A stretch of DNA of 64,000 bases, from NCBI RefSeq assembly GCF_003073045.1, contig NC_037593.1, positions 6,749,525-6,813,524 of the forward strand, in the 5' to 3' direction. Numbering within the stretch: the first letter of the stretch is position 1; each line of letters starts with the position of its first letter. The notes beneath the pieces were generated by a model that searched no databases, was not told the DNA's origin, and was given only the letters and a program-made list of their open reading frames with translations. Origin of the DNA: Pomacea canaliculata (Eukaryota > Mollusca > Gastropoda > Architaenioglossa > Ampullariidae). The position numbers were made by a program, and so were the translations under genes. Below are positions 39,801-48,200 of the stretch, piece after piece.

Positions 39801-42111
39801 TTCGATTGCACCGATAACCCCGACCCCATTCACCTACTGCCAGAACTACAGGCCACACAGCCCCAACATCTATCAAATCTTCCAGAGAACATGAAAGCGG
39901 TCAGAAACTAACAAAAAATGCGTTTATCTGACAATCACACGATTGCTGACTGCGGCACAGCACCCAGTTACCGATGCGTTTATCTGTATACCAGATAGAA
40001 AAGCTTTCTTTTTCTACGCTAAATTTAAATTAAATTTGCTGGTGAAAGTTTAGCTTGCAGATATAACACACTTTTTTGTGCAAGGGCAGAAACGTCATGC
40101 AGTGCAATGTCCCATTTTTTTAATAATTCACACACGCGCACGCGCGCGCGGGGGGTGGGGGATATATTGACATCATATACTTGTATGAAAAAAAAAAAGG
40201 TGGTCCTCTGTGGAAACATTGCAAACGTCCCCTCAGATTATATACAGTGTACAGCAACAGTGCCATAAAGCGCCCACCTGTATCCAAGGTGACGAGCTCT
40301 GTCAGGTGATTAATAATATCTGGAGGACGTCTTCACCCTGCAGAAGGCAATTTTACAGTGTACGCGAACTGGCTAGAGAATTGGTGAGGCTACTGGTGAC
40401 CTAGTGCTTGTTACATGGTCGTGGACGATAAAGGTGAGAAAGAACAGGTGAACTCGCCAGCACCTGGACAGGATCACGTACATTCAGCTTACTCAGTAGG
40501 CGGCGTGTCTGTACCGAAAATATTTTATTAAACTCCACTTTCAGCTAAGTGACATTGTTATTTAAAACTAATCATTTAATCAAAATTTTATATATGGTGC
40601 ATTTTCTTTCTCACACTCACGCACACATACACATAGATTTACCATGCTAGGGTTCACACACACTGCCGTCTCGCTTAATATTTGTCCACAATCAATAAAA
40701 ATCAAACCCCCTTAGGCACAACTCATACAAAAAGCTATATAAATGCTGTGAGATAAAACATGTATGAAGCACATCCCGCTCAGCGCGAGCGTAGAAAGAA
40801 ATATGAGAAACAGACAAGACAGCGAGACCTGAGAAGGACAGACAAAGGAAGAAAAATAATCAATAAGAATTTAAAACCCCTAAGGAACGGGTCTGCGCAG
40901 AACCAAATGACGAAGCCAACAATAGATTAATACATCGCGAGGTGGCTTGCAATGCATAGGTTTGTCATTTGCAAGAAACTTGTGTCGGGGAATCCCAGTA
41001 ATTCTTCGCGGGTGCCTACGCGTCCGTGCGTGGGCGCCCTTGCCCCTCGACAAGAAATGGGCTTTAAGGGGTTTAATCTGACCTACATGTCGGCACTGTA
41101 TGTTCAGCTACTACATACATGTACTGAGTACACAAAGGTGTGCAGAAACGTCTGAGGCATGCAGTATGATCACCACACTTCATCTACAGGTGTCACGTCC
41201 CATGCTGAATCCTCTTTCAGAATAATCTCCCCATAGCATCTTCAAAATAACTGTCTGTGATAACATCACCGCCGCTTTTATGTCGACGCGATGACATGGG
41301 TGTAGATGCAATCTTTCTAGATAAAGCCAAGGTATTCGCATTTGTGAGCGGAAAGAAGAAACTGGCAGAAAGGATTCACGATGTTTATTCGTCAGGAGTA
41401 TACACCCAGCTCAACATTTGCCAGCAATCTCGTCCCATTTAAACGACTTCGTACAAACACACACTGTGAGATCCGTTTACACCTGTAATATGCTTCTTGT
41501 ACACGCTTACACTACACGCTGTTTTTACTGAGCATTGGACATTCCTGCTTGATCGAGCGACACACATTTGTTAGCCAACCACACAAATCAATTACCCGAC
41601 GATTACTTTACGAGTATCGTCTGCTACCCGTACAAGGTAACCCTACAGCCAAAGCGATTAACCACCATCCTTACACTCAGATATCTGTGTGCGTCTGTAT
41701 GTGTCGTGTATTGTGTGTGTGTGTCGACGACATATTTACACAACATATACAGCAGGTGTTATCAACGGATGTTTACTCACTGGGGCTTAACTGATACGAA
41801 ACAGAGACTTAAAGCCCTTTGTCGCCGAATGTCACTGTATATATATAGGTACCTGCGACAGCTAGGAAAGCTTCAGTGCATGTTACAATGTGAGATGAAG
41901 CGTTTACAATAAATATGAGACATAACATTTTCTGAAAAATAAAATCAAAGAAAATTATTGCACCGTACCTCAGAAGTCCTTGAAGGCACACGTCACAGAA
42001 GCTGTGACCACAACTTTTAATCTGCACGGGATCACGCATTGGCAGACGACACACAGGGCCAAGGCATCGTCTGCGCGGTTTGTCAACAAACGCCACTTCG
42101 AAGCCTGGCAT
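13023..42111 (-). CDS. TRAF4: TRAF4 (TNF receptor-associated factor 4), seven coding exons
   Basis: Exons in coding order: 42111-41969, 16764-16713, 15802-15698, 15433-15269, 15031-14870, 14289-14134 and 13637-13023. All have GT..AG boundaries and compatible phases, giving 465 residues (human TRAF4 has 470). Start MPGFE matches the family start MPGFD. RING about residues 16-60 (SCGHSFCDVCLQ, FKCPED); TRAF-type zinc fingers about 100-261 (CPNRC, CENKCG, CQYCDREF, CPFKEAGC); short coiled region about 275-300; MATH/TRAF-C from residue 308 (FLNGNGAGEGKYLS, LEWPF, DPTWKHFQKP, LGFGYPKF, YIKDDSIIIRV). TRAF4 is a cytoplasmic and junctional adaptor that binds receptor tails through the MATH domain and acts in JNK, polarity and morphogenesis signalling. 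Oddities: the first RING cysteine position (residue 18) is Gly with a Cys two residues upstream, and intron 1 is about 25.2 kb while the others are below 1 kb. Confidence 0.93.
16765..18189. other. TRAF4 intron 1, 3' part, no recognised element
   Basis: Mixed AT-rich and moderate-GC sequence directly upstream of TRAF4 exon 2. Several open frames of 60-117 codons occur on both strands, but none has a domain, codon-like bias or splice context. Nothing further is supported. Confidence 0.4.
18190..18540 (+). mobile_element. 3' fragment of an RTE-type LINE
   Basis: Begins with KLVFSGHVTRNDTLSKT and, after a frame change, reads LESRRRGGLRKKWFTIVK, DWSGHLVEDLKTIA and RQEWRALSAAG. These match the C-terminal GHVTR..LSKT and RRRGRPRKSW region of the large LINE at 5900-9742, so it is a 5'-truncated relative inserted in TRAF4 intron 1, antisense to TRAF4. 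The part after about 18420 stays open but has no known motif and may be 3' UTR. Confidence 0.7.
18541..20249. other. TRAF4 intron 1, no recognised gene
   Basis: Contains T-rich runs (18729-18746, 19579-19612) and short frames without domains. No repeat family was recognised except generic low complexity. Confidence 0.4.
20250..20410 (-). repeat. tRNA-derived SINE, copy A
   Basis: Read on the minus strand the element runs from an A-box-like TTAGCGCCTGTCACCC through a B-box-like GGGTTCGTATCTC to a conserved body CAGGGCTGAATAC..TTGCCGTGGTATAGCCTTAGTTGCTGG and a GGCGTAAGACACC end. The same order occurs at 25758-25925 and 50501-50655. Pol III boxes plus a shared body define a SINE family. It lies in TRAF4 intron 1, in the sense orientation of TRAF4. 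Confidence 0.7.
20411..22710. other. TRAF4 intron 1, no recognised gene
   Basis: Moderate-GC sequence (20600-21280, 21740-22080) alternates with AT-rich stretches. Frames up to 85 codons occur, none with a domain. No mobile element was identified. Confidence 0.4.
22711..22945 (-). CDS. candidate first coding exon of an unidentified gene inside TRAF4 intron 1
   Basis: Starts at an ATG (22945-22943) and reads MASEDVEFVKLQNYQIEY, an acidic and serine-rich stretch, then VKPECVPLPVAVKADNGSES and a short hydrophobic segment FVKTFLPLLFTMFCLKTTV. It meets a usable donor (GTGG|GTAGGT) at 22711/22710. Composition looks more like protein than most frames nearby: acidic, without the low-complexity or Cys/Trp-rich pattern of chance ORFs. 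No family was recognised and no partner exon was found downstream. It could be a chance frame or a nested gene on the same strand as TRAF4. Confidence 0.25.
23065..23388 (+). mobile_element. 3' end of a LINE (IGHTLRKP / QNRVRW type)
   Basis: Reads WGWIGHTLRKPADTIAKQ, then in other frames TWAQMKVAAQNRVRW and LCSSREQQGI, the C-terminal signature of a LINE family common in lophotrochozoans. It ends at an A-rich GGAATAAACTAAACT. Frame changes show decay. The last 55 bases recur, inverted, at 46803-46862, so both belong to one family. Inserted in TRAF4 intron 1. Confidence 0.7.
23889..25426. other. TRAF4 intron 1, no recognised gene
   Basis: AT-rich sequence without frames, domains or repeat ends that could be recognised. 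It ends in a 15-base A run at 25391-25405. Confidence 0.4.
25427..25602. mobile_element. short hAT-like MITE
   Basis: Starts with CAGTGGTGCCCAACCT and ends with AGGTTGGGCACCCATGG, imperfect terminal inverted repeats of the hAT type. Flanks GATAGACA and AATAGACA could be an 8-bp target duplication with one mismatch. The 175-base body has no coding capacity, so it is a non-autonomous derivative. Confidence 0.5.
25758..25925 (-). repeat. tRNA-derived SINE, copy B
   Basis: Same order as copy A on the minus strand: TTAGCGTCTGTCATC, GGGTTCAGCTCTCG (B-box-like), CAGGGCTGGCTGCCTTGCCG, ATATAGTC and CGGCATAAAACACCAACCC. Lies about 160 bases from the hAT-like MITE. Confidence 0.7.
26210..26500. other. 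CpG-rich patch inside TRAF4 intron 1
   Basis: GC-rich and unusually dense in CG dinucleotides (CCGCGCCGCCGCCCCAG, GCGCGCGCGCG at 26482-26496) compared with the AT-rich intron around it. No exon was recognised. Such islands often mark promoters or enhancers, so an internal TRAF4 promoter or an unrelated transcript start is possible but unproven. Confidence 0.4.
27128..27162. repeat. C-tract plus poly-A tract
   Basis: Eight C followed by 27 A. It could be the poly-A tail of a retroposon copy, but no body was identified on its left side. Confidence 0.8.
31320..31358. repeat. (TATACA)n microsatellite
   Basis: Alternating TA and CA steps over about 40 bases. Plain simple repeat in TRAF4 intron 1. 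Confidence 0.8.
32400..33390. repeat. degenerate AGTAG / AGAAGTA purine-rich array, about 1 kb
   Basis: Dozens of AGTAGTAG, AGTAGAAG and AGCAGTAG units follow each other with substitutions and small insertions. One strand is almost free of C, the other is a CTACT-rich pyrimidine strand. No coding meaning is seen on either strand. An old, expanded trinucleotide array is the simplest explanation. Confidence 0.75.
32580..32752 (+). repeat. direct repeat, copy 1
   Basis: Runs from AAATTTCTAATTAATG through TCATTTTTTTCATATT to GAGGAAAGTAGACTGTGAGG. The same order of blocks, diverged, occurs at 33763-33960 in the same orientation, about 1.2 kb away. Confidence 0.55.
33763..33960 (+). repeat. direct repeat, copy 2
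   Basis: Diverged copy of 32580-32752: AATTTATAATTAACG, TTTTTTTCATATTCC and GAGGAAAACAGACTGGAAG in the same order. A CAA microsatellite has expanded inside this copy. Confidence 0.55.
33845..33883. repeat. (CAA)13 microsatellite
   Basis: Uninterrupted CAA units, nested in the second direct-repeat copy. Confidence 0.9.
33970..38710. other. TRAF4 intron 1, no recognised gene
   Basis: Apart from a short CGT run at 35230-35253 and a 102-base tandem duplication near 37.5-37.7 kb, no element was recognised. Frames of up to 123 codons (36020-36391, minus) have no domain or splice context. Confidence 0.4.
37500..37665 (+). repeat. tandem duplication, unit about 102 bases
   Basis: TTACAGTTCCAGATTAC..TTTGTCTGTTGCATT near 37517 recurs as TCACAGTTCCAGGTTAC..TTTGTCTGTTGCATT near 37619, with matching flanks AATAAGTGCAAGGATG and AATAGGTACAAGAGTG. 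The two copies differ at several positions, so the duplication is not recent. Confidence 0.6.
38711..39007 (-). mobile_element. possible LTR-retrotransposon protease fragment (fossil)
   Basis: A minus-strand frame contains VNGRAYDIVVDSGCTSHTVF, which resembles the DSG active-site region of retroviral-type aspartic proteases. No reverse transcriptase, integrase or LTR was recognised beside it, so at most a short isolated fragment of an old element is present. A chance match cannot be excluded. Confidence 0.25.
39255..39530 (+). mobile_element. internally deleted RTE-type LINE fragment
   Basis: Pieces line up in order with the LINE at 5900-9742: GTGTACTACTGGAACCAA (5' part), FIISCGPISGRLFSI (matching TVISCTPVSSRLISI of the endonuclease) and KLDLEKLQDLNVAEIF (matching FNLEKLKDPETERIF). 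Large parts between are missing. A small dead relative in TRAF4 intron 1. Confidence 0.6.
39531..41968. other. TRAF4 intron 1, 5' part, no recognised gene
   Basis: Contains a GT/GA microsatellite (39576-39601) and a CGCG/G-rich run (40130-40160). Short frames only; no repeat family recognised. Confidence 0.4.
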
Positions 42112-44111
42112 CTTTTCTTCTTCTTTCCAGCTCGGTAAACTCACGGAAAATCCAAACAACACCTCGCGCTGAAGCCTTCGCCAAAGAGAAAAAAAAATCC
42201 ACTCAAGAATGCTGTGTTCTCTTTCCCATTCACCGCTAAGAGATTCTCCTCGTGCTATTTCTGCCTTGCGTTCTAACTGTCGTCTGCTCAGCGATATGCT
42301 GCTGACGCCAGCTGGCGTGCATGCCTATTTTGAGAACGAGACGATTTTCCCGGTCACGTGGTGTAGTTTTCCTTACGCTACGGGAGACGCGAGCCGGCGA
42401 AGCGACAACAAGAGGCTTCGAGTGACTTATCTCGTCAACACTGACGCGTGATAACCTAATATGTAAATATAGCTGTCACGGATGGAAATATTTACTGGCG
42501 GTCGTGCATGACATTCAAGGCACGTGCTTTGTATGCGAAGTGCGATTGTTTATTTTTCTTCGTGTTTTGTTAATAAGCAGGTCTACGCAAGCAAGAGGTA
42601 TAATGACAGCTATAGGTTGGAAGGTGGGAATAACAATGACAATGACAATGGATCTTATTAACGAGAGGTAAAGTAAGCAAGACATTCTTTTTTCCATCTC
42701 GCCCTTGCCCTGTACGGGGGGAGAATAAACTAATTAACTATAAGCGCTAAAAGAGTAGTGGAAGCTATATATACAAAAGTGAAAGGAATGAGAGAGAGAG
42801 AAAGGGTGAGGAAAAAGAACTGACAGGCTAAAGCAAGAAATCATGGCACCTCTCTCTCTCTCTGTCTCAACACGCACACTTGGTATTTCCTTCGGCCGGG
42901 AAGTTACACATTTATCGTACTCGAGGTGTGCAAGCCACATGCCTTTTTGACGTCAGAAGGAAGTAGAGAAACACGAGATTCACAAGGAACCTCGAGAGGA
43001 AAATAAATATGGACTTTCAAAGTTTGGGGGAAACAGAAAGGTGCTGCAGATATATGATCCTGCCTCTGCCCGAGATCCCTCAGCTACAACCCCCAAAACC
43101 GGAACTTGAAACAACAACAGTGTTTTGCCATCCTTCTCCCCCATCCTTCCACAGTGCAATCCCTCCCGCTTTCCACAAACAAACTTTCCGTCAGAGTAAG
43201 TCAAACATGGAACTAAGCTCACGGTTGCTGTGTGATAACACCAAGAGTGCGCTGTGACTTTTTAAAAAATAAAATGCACGTGGGTTGACTAAAATTCTAA
43301 TTTATAGTGTCAATAAATGTAGTAGGCTATGGGGAAGCTTTGAATTCAAAAGGTTGTGCTGGGATTCGTTTACTGTTGTTACAGAGCACAGAGGCTCAAT
43401 GCTAAAGAATGATCTTAAGGGTTAAATAATAGTTTCTGCAGCTTTTGTTGCAACGATTGTGTGACACAATATAATTATAAGAAATGATAAAGGTCAATTA
43501 TTGAACTCTTGCTCGATCATTCTCAATCGATGTACATATTCTAGAAACCTAATCCCGAACTATCTGACAACAGCTTCTTAAAACATTAAAAATACTATAC
43601 TATAATTTTGTTATGAAGAAAAAGAAATAAATAGAAATATAAATTATTGTGTATCATTTGATGAAAGATTTTTTTTTAATGCGGCTAAATGGGGATTGTA
43701 TTTGGTGGGAAAGCTGGGACTGGGTGAGGAAGTAAAAGTATGTTGACTGCTATGACCTGTCTAAGGACTGTAAGGAAAGTCGAAATTAAGATTAAATTTA
43801 AACAGCGATTAAGGGAAATTTTCCTGCTCACGAAAACAGTCCATCAAGGTTTAGAAAATATGTTTCCTCAGAAAGTGATTTCTTGACCTTTCTCTTCTGT
43901 ACAAAAAAAAGAAAAGAAAAAAAGAAAAAAAATAAATAAAAAAAAACGCCGAGCGCAACTCGGTCACTTCAGTGGTCATTGAGAAACTGAAGCATGTGCA
44001 CTATTAGCTGCTGATGCACAGGGTTCCTGATTGTTTGATCTACAGAGTGTAAAAAAAGGTAAAGGTGAGAGCTCGTACATGGTGAGAGACTACGAAGATA
44101 ACATCTTTGTT

Positions 44112-44141
44112 CCCCCCCCCACACACCACACACACACACAC
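44112..44141. repeat. C-tract plus (CA)n
   Basis: Nine C followed by CA units. Simple repeat in the TRAF4-ACADS intergenic region. Confidence 0.85.
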
Positions 44142-44671
44142 GTCGTTCTGCCACTCATGCGCAGACTGTCTTTTACTTTGTCATTTTTTCAAATCGATTA
44201 CACCTGGTGACTGATTTGGATGAAGCTGGCGTTCTTGCGTGGTAAGGCTGAACGGGTGTGAATTCTTAGGTCATGCTTTCGATTTGTATCGATGATTTTT
44301 TTTTTTTTTTTTTTATAATTTGATTTTACTTTTTCTTAGTGTGGAGAGATGTACGCGCTTGCTTGATGAAGGAGGGGTGGGGGGAGAGACAGTGTTGGTG
44401 TTTAGGTTAGAATATGGGCCATGGTAGGGGTTTAGAAATAGGGTTTAGATGGTGTATACTTTGTAAGAATGAATAAACGGAAAAAAATGCCGGGCTGCTG
44501 TCAAGGTAATTGGTAGTCGGCAACCGCGTAGTTTGTTCACGCATGCGCTGACGGTGTATGAAAAAAATATATATACAACAATGACAGAGAATCCCTAATA
44601 CAGAGACAGAATGCTTATATTAAATTAGAACTACATAATTTTGGCCACCACTTTCCTACGAAGGTTTTTTT

Positions 44672-44700
44672 GTTGTTGTTTGTTTGTTGTTGTTGTTGTT
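44672..44700. repeat. (GTT)n microsatellite
   Basis: GTT units with one GTTT interruption. Confidence 0.85.
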
Positions 44701-44972
44701 AGCGCACATCCTATATAATATAAGTGATACAGGCCTCTATATAATCACCCACCCTTGTCCGCCCCCACTGTGGCCAGTCCGTCTGTCCGTGGTCTGAACT
44801 CTCGTAGCGACACGTGTAAGAGAAAATGGCAAGCGAACTTATATGCTACCCCCCTCAATAAACAATTCGTTCAGAGAGGAATGGATGACCACTAGATGAA
44901 TGCAGCTATAAATTACTAACGAGGAACACGTTTTGTGTGTTAATGTTTTTGGAGTGCAGTCTTTTTTTTCCC

Positions 44973-45017
44973 CTTCTTCTTCTTCTTCTTCTTCTTCTTC
45001 TTCTTCTTCTTCTTCTT
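44973..45017. repeat. (CTT)n microsatellite, about 14 units
   Basis: Near-perfect CTT run about 270 bases upstream of the proposed ACADS start codon. The polypyrimidine strand is the same as the ACADS sense strand. Confidence 0.9.
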
Positions 45018-45283
45018 TTTATTTTCATTGTCAGTGTAATTTATTTATTCTTTCACTTCCTTTTGTCTTCGATCGTCACCCTAAGAGCATGGACGTGTAT
45101 AGCGTGTGATACAAGTTCGTGCTAAGAGTTTGTAGTTCGCAATGCTTGTGATGCCCATGAGCTATCGCGGCAACACGAAAACCAAGAGTTATCGCCGAGG
45201 AAATGTTTTGCAGTTCTCTGTCTTTGTGAACTTTGCACTCTCCTAACGTGCTGTTTACCTCGGACGTAGCAACTGCTGCAGCA

Positions 45284-48200
45284 ATGTCGTGCATTAAAGC
45301 ACTTGCTCGCCTCACTTCCCTGCACAACACCAGGACTATCTTGCACAGTAAGGATCCATCCGTACTCTCTGTCAGTCCATTATCAAGAGCTTCATTGCTG
45401 ATGGGGTGGGTGGGAGAGTATATATGGTGGTGGCACCTTCAGCCCTCGACAGTATGTGTTTCAAAGAGTCATCAGAATGTTCCACTTAACATGCTTGTTT
45501 TCTGGTGCACAAATTAACCTTGTGAAAATGGAAATCGTAAATTCGAAATTATATTTATATATATTTGCTTTTAATTAATCTGACGTCTGCACGTTAGTAT
45601 AATATTTCCAGTAATAATTTTTATGATAGTCGACAGATTGCTGTGTTTCAAAAAGTATAGAGGACCAGACAAAATAGAAGCGTTAGTAGCTGATTTGACA
45701 AGAGTTTATTTTGAACCAGCTCGTGATAGATCACACCCCAGGTAGTGCATAATCACAAGGGTGGCTGCTTTCAATTTGTGGTCTAGAATGCCGCCGAGGA
45801 GTCGCCTTCTCGGAGCACGGCACGCATAAGTTTGGATCAATTTACAAGCTCAACCAATTACAAAAACTTGCAGAGATTTTGGGACACTAATGGCTTCCCA
45901 TTCAGGAATTTTGACAAAGACAAAGGTTTCCCAAGAGCAGTAAAGGAGCAACATTTAACAAAAATAATTCAGATTCAGTGTTCTATGCTAAGGTAAATAT
46001 CTTCTGTCAGCAACTTTAAATATTTCATGGGAAGTCTTTTTTTTAAACTCATGACTCAGCTCCTCTTTTCCTACACCTGAACCCCCATGTTCAGTCTTAG
46101 CTTCACATGGTTTTGTAAAATATAATAATGTTTGAGTTGTAAATAAAAACAGCATAACAAAGAAGTCATGGGAGACTATTAATTGACAGATCTGAAAATG
46201 AAAGCGCAGTTTGACTGTCATCATATGCTTTCTCGCCTATGTCAAGTCATCTTGCTAAACCAGAATACATTTAAACAACATGTAGTGTTTTACATTGTTA
46301 AAATTTGCACCAGTTCATTTAGGCAGAAGTCTTTTTTTTAAGCAGTAGAACATGTAAAAATAATTTACTTATGCAAATTGAATACTAAATAAATGTTATT
46401 ACAATGATTTTTGTTAGAATCTAAGAAAGTTTTCTTGCTTGCATGGTCTTCATTTGCCTATTTACTTTTTGATGGAAATATTGGCAGTAAGAAGTTGTAT
46501 CTTGGGTTGCTGTGTGTAGATGTGCCAGAATCTGATGGTGGAACAGGGCTCGATTATTTGGCTTATGCAGTAGCCTTGGAAGAAATATCTCGTGGATGTG
46601 CTTCCACAGGATGTATCATGAGCGTTAACAATGTAAGTGTGTGTGTATGTGTGTTTTGTACATGCAATGTAACTTTGTTTGTGTGTGTTTGTGGTTTTCG
46701 TAGTGTGTGACTGGGTGTGTTTTATGTGCACTGATGTATTTCAGAGTAGATTGAGACTAATGAATAATTTATAAAGTTTTTTTTTTTTAATTCATAGCTT
46801 TCATGTTTAGGTAGTTTAGTTTATTCCTTGTTACTCCTTGAGGAGCATAGGGCCACAACAAGGCTATCATGTTTATGATAATGATATGTATGGCACTTAA
46901 AATTGTATTCTTAAATTTCCCATTGACATGGGAGGAGTTAAAGGGCAAGTAAAATAAAATTTGTTTCCCCTTCATCCCAGTGACTTTTCATCCATGACAT
47001 TTTTAGCATGATGCCAGAACCACACTATTAGATGCTGTGGTATACTGTTATGAGTTATTCTCAATGTGGTGTTAGATATATAGGTACAGTAAAACATTTC
47101 TTGCTGAGCAGAGGTAGTGCAGAATTTTCCTGTGTGGTCACCGCTGAAAAAATTCATTGTTGAAGCATGGTCTGGCTTTAAAAAATTAATATCTATTTCA
47201 GTTATATGGGTCTATTATTTATTTTGTTTTGGTTTTTTTTTTTCAGAGTTTGTATCTTGGACCTATAGAGAAGTATGCAACTGACAAACAGAAGGAACAG
47301 TTTTTAAAACCATTCTTAAATGGAGACAGGGTTGGATGTTTTGCATTAAGTGAACCAGGTGCATACCTGTCTATTATTGCATCATTTCATTATCAAAGCT
47401 TTTTCAGAGTTTGCTTTCATTCAGCTTTCTTAAGAGAGTTCATATATAATTTCAGCATATAACTTTCTGATCATATATAAGCTGCACAACGTTACACAAT
47501 TATCTATGGTTTAGAGTTAATGTCTTTTAAAACAAATGGAATGAAATAGGGCATGACTCTCTTTAAAAAAAAACAACAGAGAAATTATGGCTTCTTTTAA
47601 GCTTTGGTTATGTTAAAAGAGCATAACATTTCACTAGAAGATGCGTTCAGTAAGGGTGACTGGGGTTCTTGAAGAATCTTATTTTGTAAGGAATAAAGTT
47701 GTCAACTGTGGGAAAACAACTTGTCTCATGGTTCATTGTCAAGCAACGGAAGTGATGCTGGAGCAGCAAGTTGTACAGCAAGATTGATGTGATCTTGTAA
47801 TATTAAATGGAACAAGCATGGATACAAGGTATGAAGCAGAGGCCACAGTTGTGTGTTTTAATTTTTATTATTTTTGAATGTGTGCATGTATGCTTTTCCT
47901 TCTGTATTTGCTCGCTCAAGATGACATACACATGTATGTTTTTATGACTTACTGGTGTTTTCATTTTAAGTTTAAGCCCAGATAATTGTTTTTATAAAAG
48001 AATGTAATTTATATATCAAATTAATGAGGATTTACATGGAATTATTTTCTTTGTTTTAAGTTCTACAATGATATGAGTTACAGAAAAACAAGATTTATCA
48101 AAAGTAGGATGCATTTTAAATGAAGAAATGTTGTTGTGATCTATGTAAAAGACTTGTCTAAAAGTGTAATCTTTATAGCATAGCAATATGAAACTTCAAT

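Larger units (their letters stand above)
42112..45283. other. intergenic region between TRAF4 (-) and ACADS (+)
   Basis: The two genes are transcribed away from each other, so both promoters should lie here. No TATA box could be tied to either start. Simple repeats: a C9 plus CA run (44112-44141), T19 (44296-44314), GTT (44672-44700) and CTT (44973-45017). A proline-rich frame at 43009-43192 ending at a GTAAGT is the only exon-like candidate and is weak. Confidence 0.45.

Noticed and set aside
42112-42162. Upstream in-frame extension of TRAF4 (LFGFSVSLPSWKEEEK before MPGFE).
   Set aside because: It has no ATG, only GTG or TTG, and the family starts at MPGF; the segment is 5' UTR.
43009-43192. 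Proline-rich ATG frame ending at AGA|GTAAGT between TRAF4 and ACADS.
   Set aside because: No domain, no partner exon and a poor start context; kept only as a weak exon candidate.
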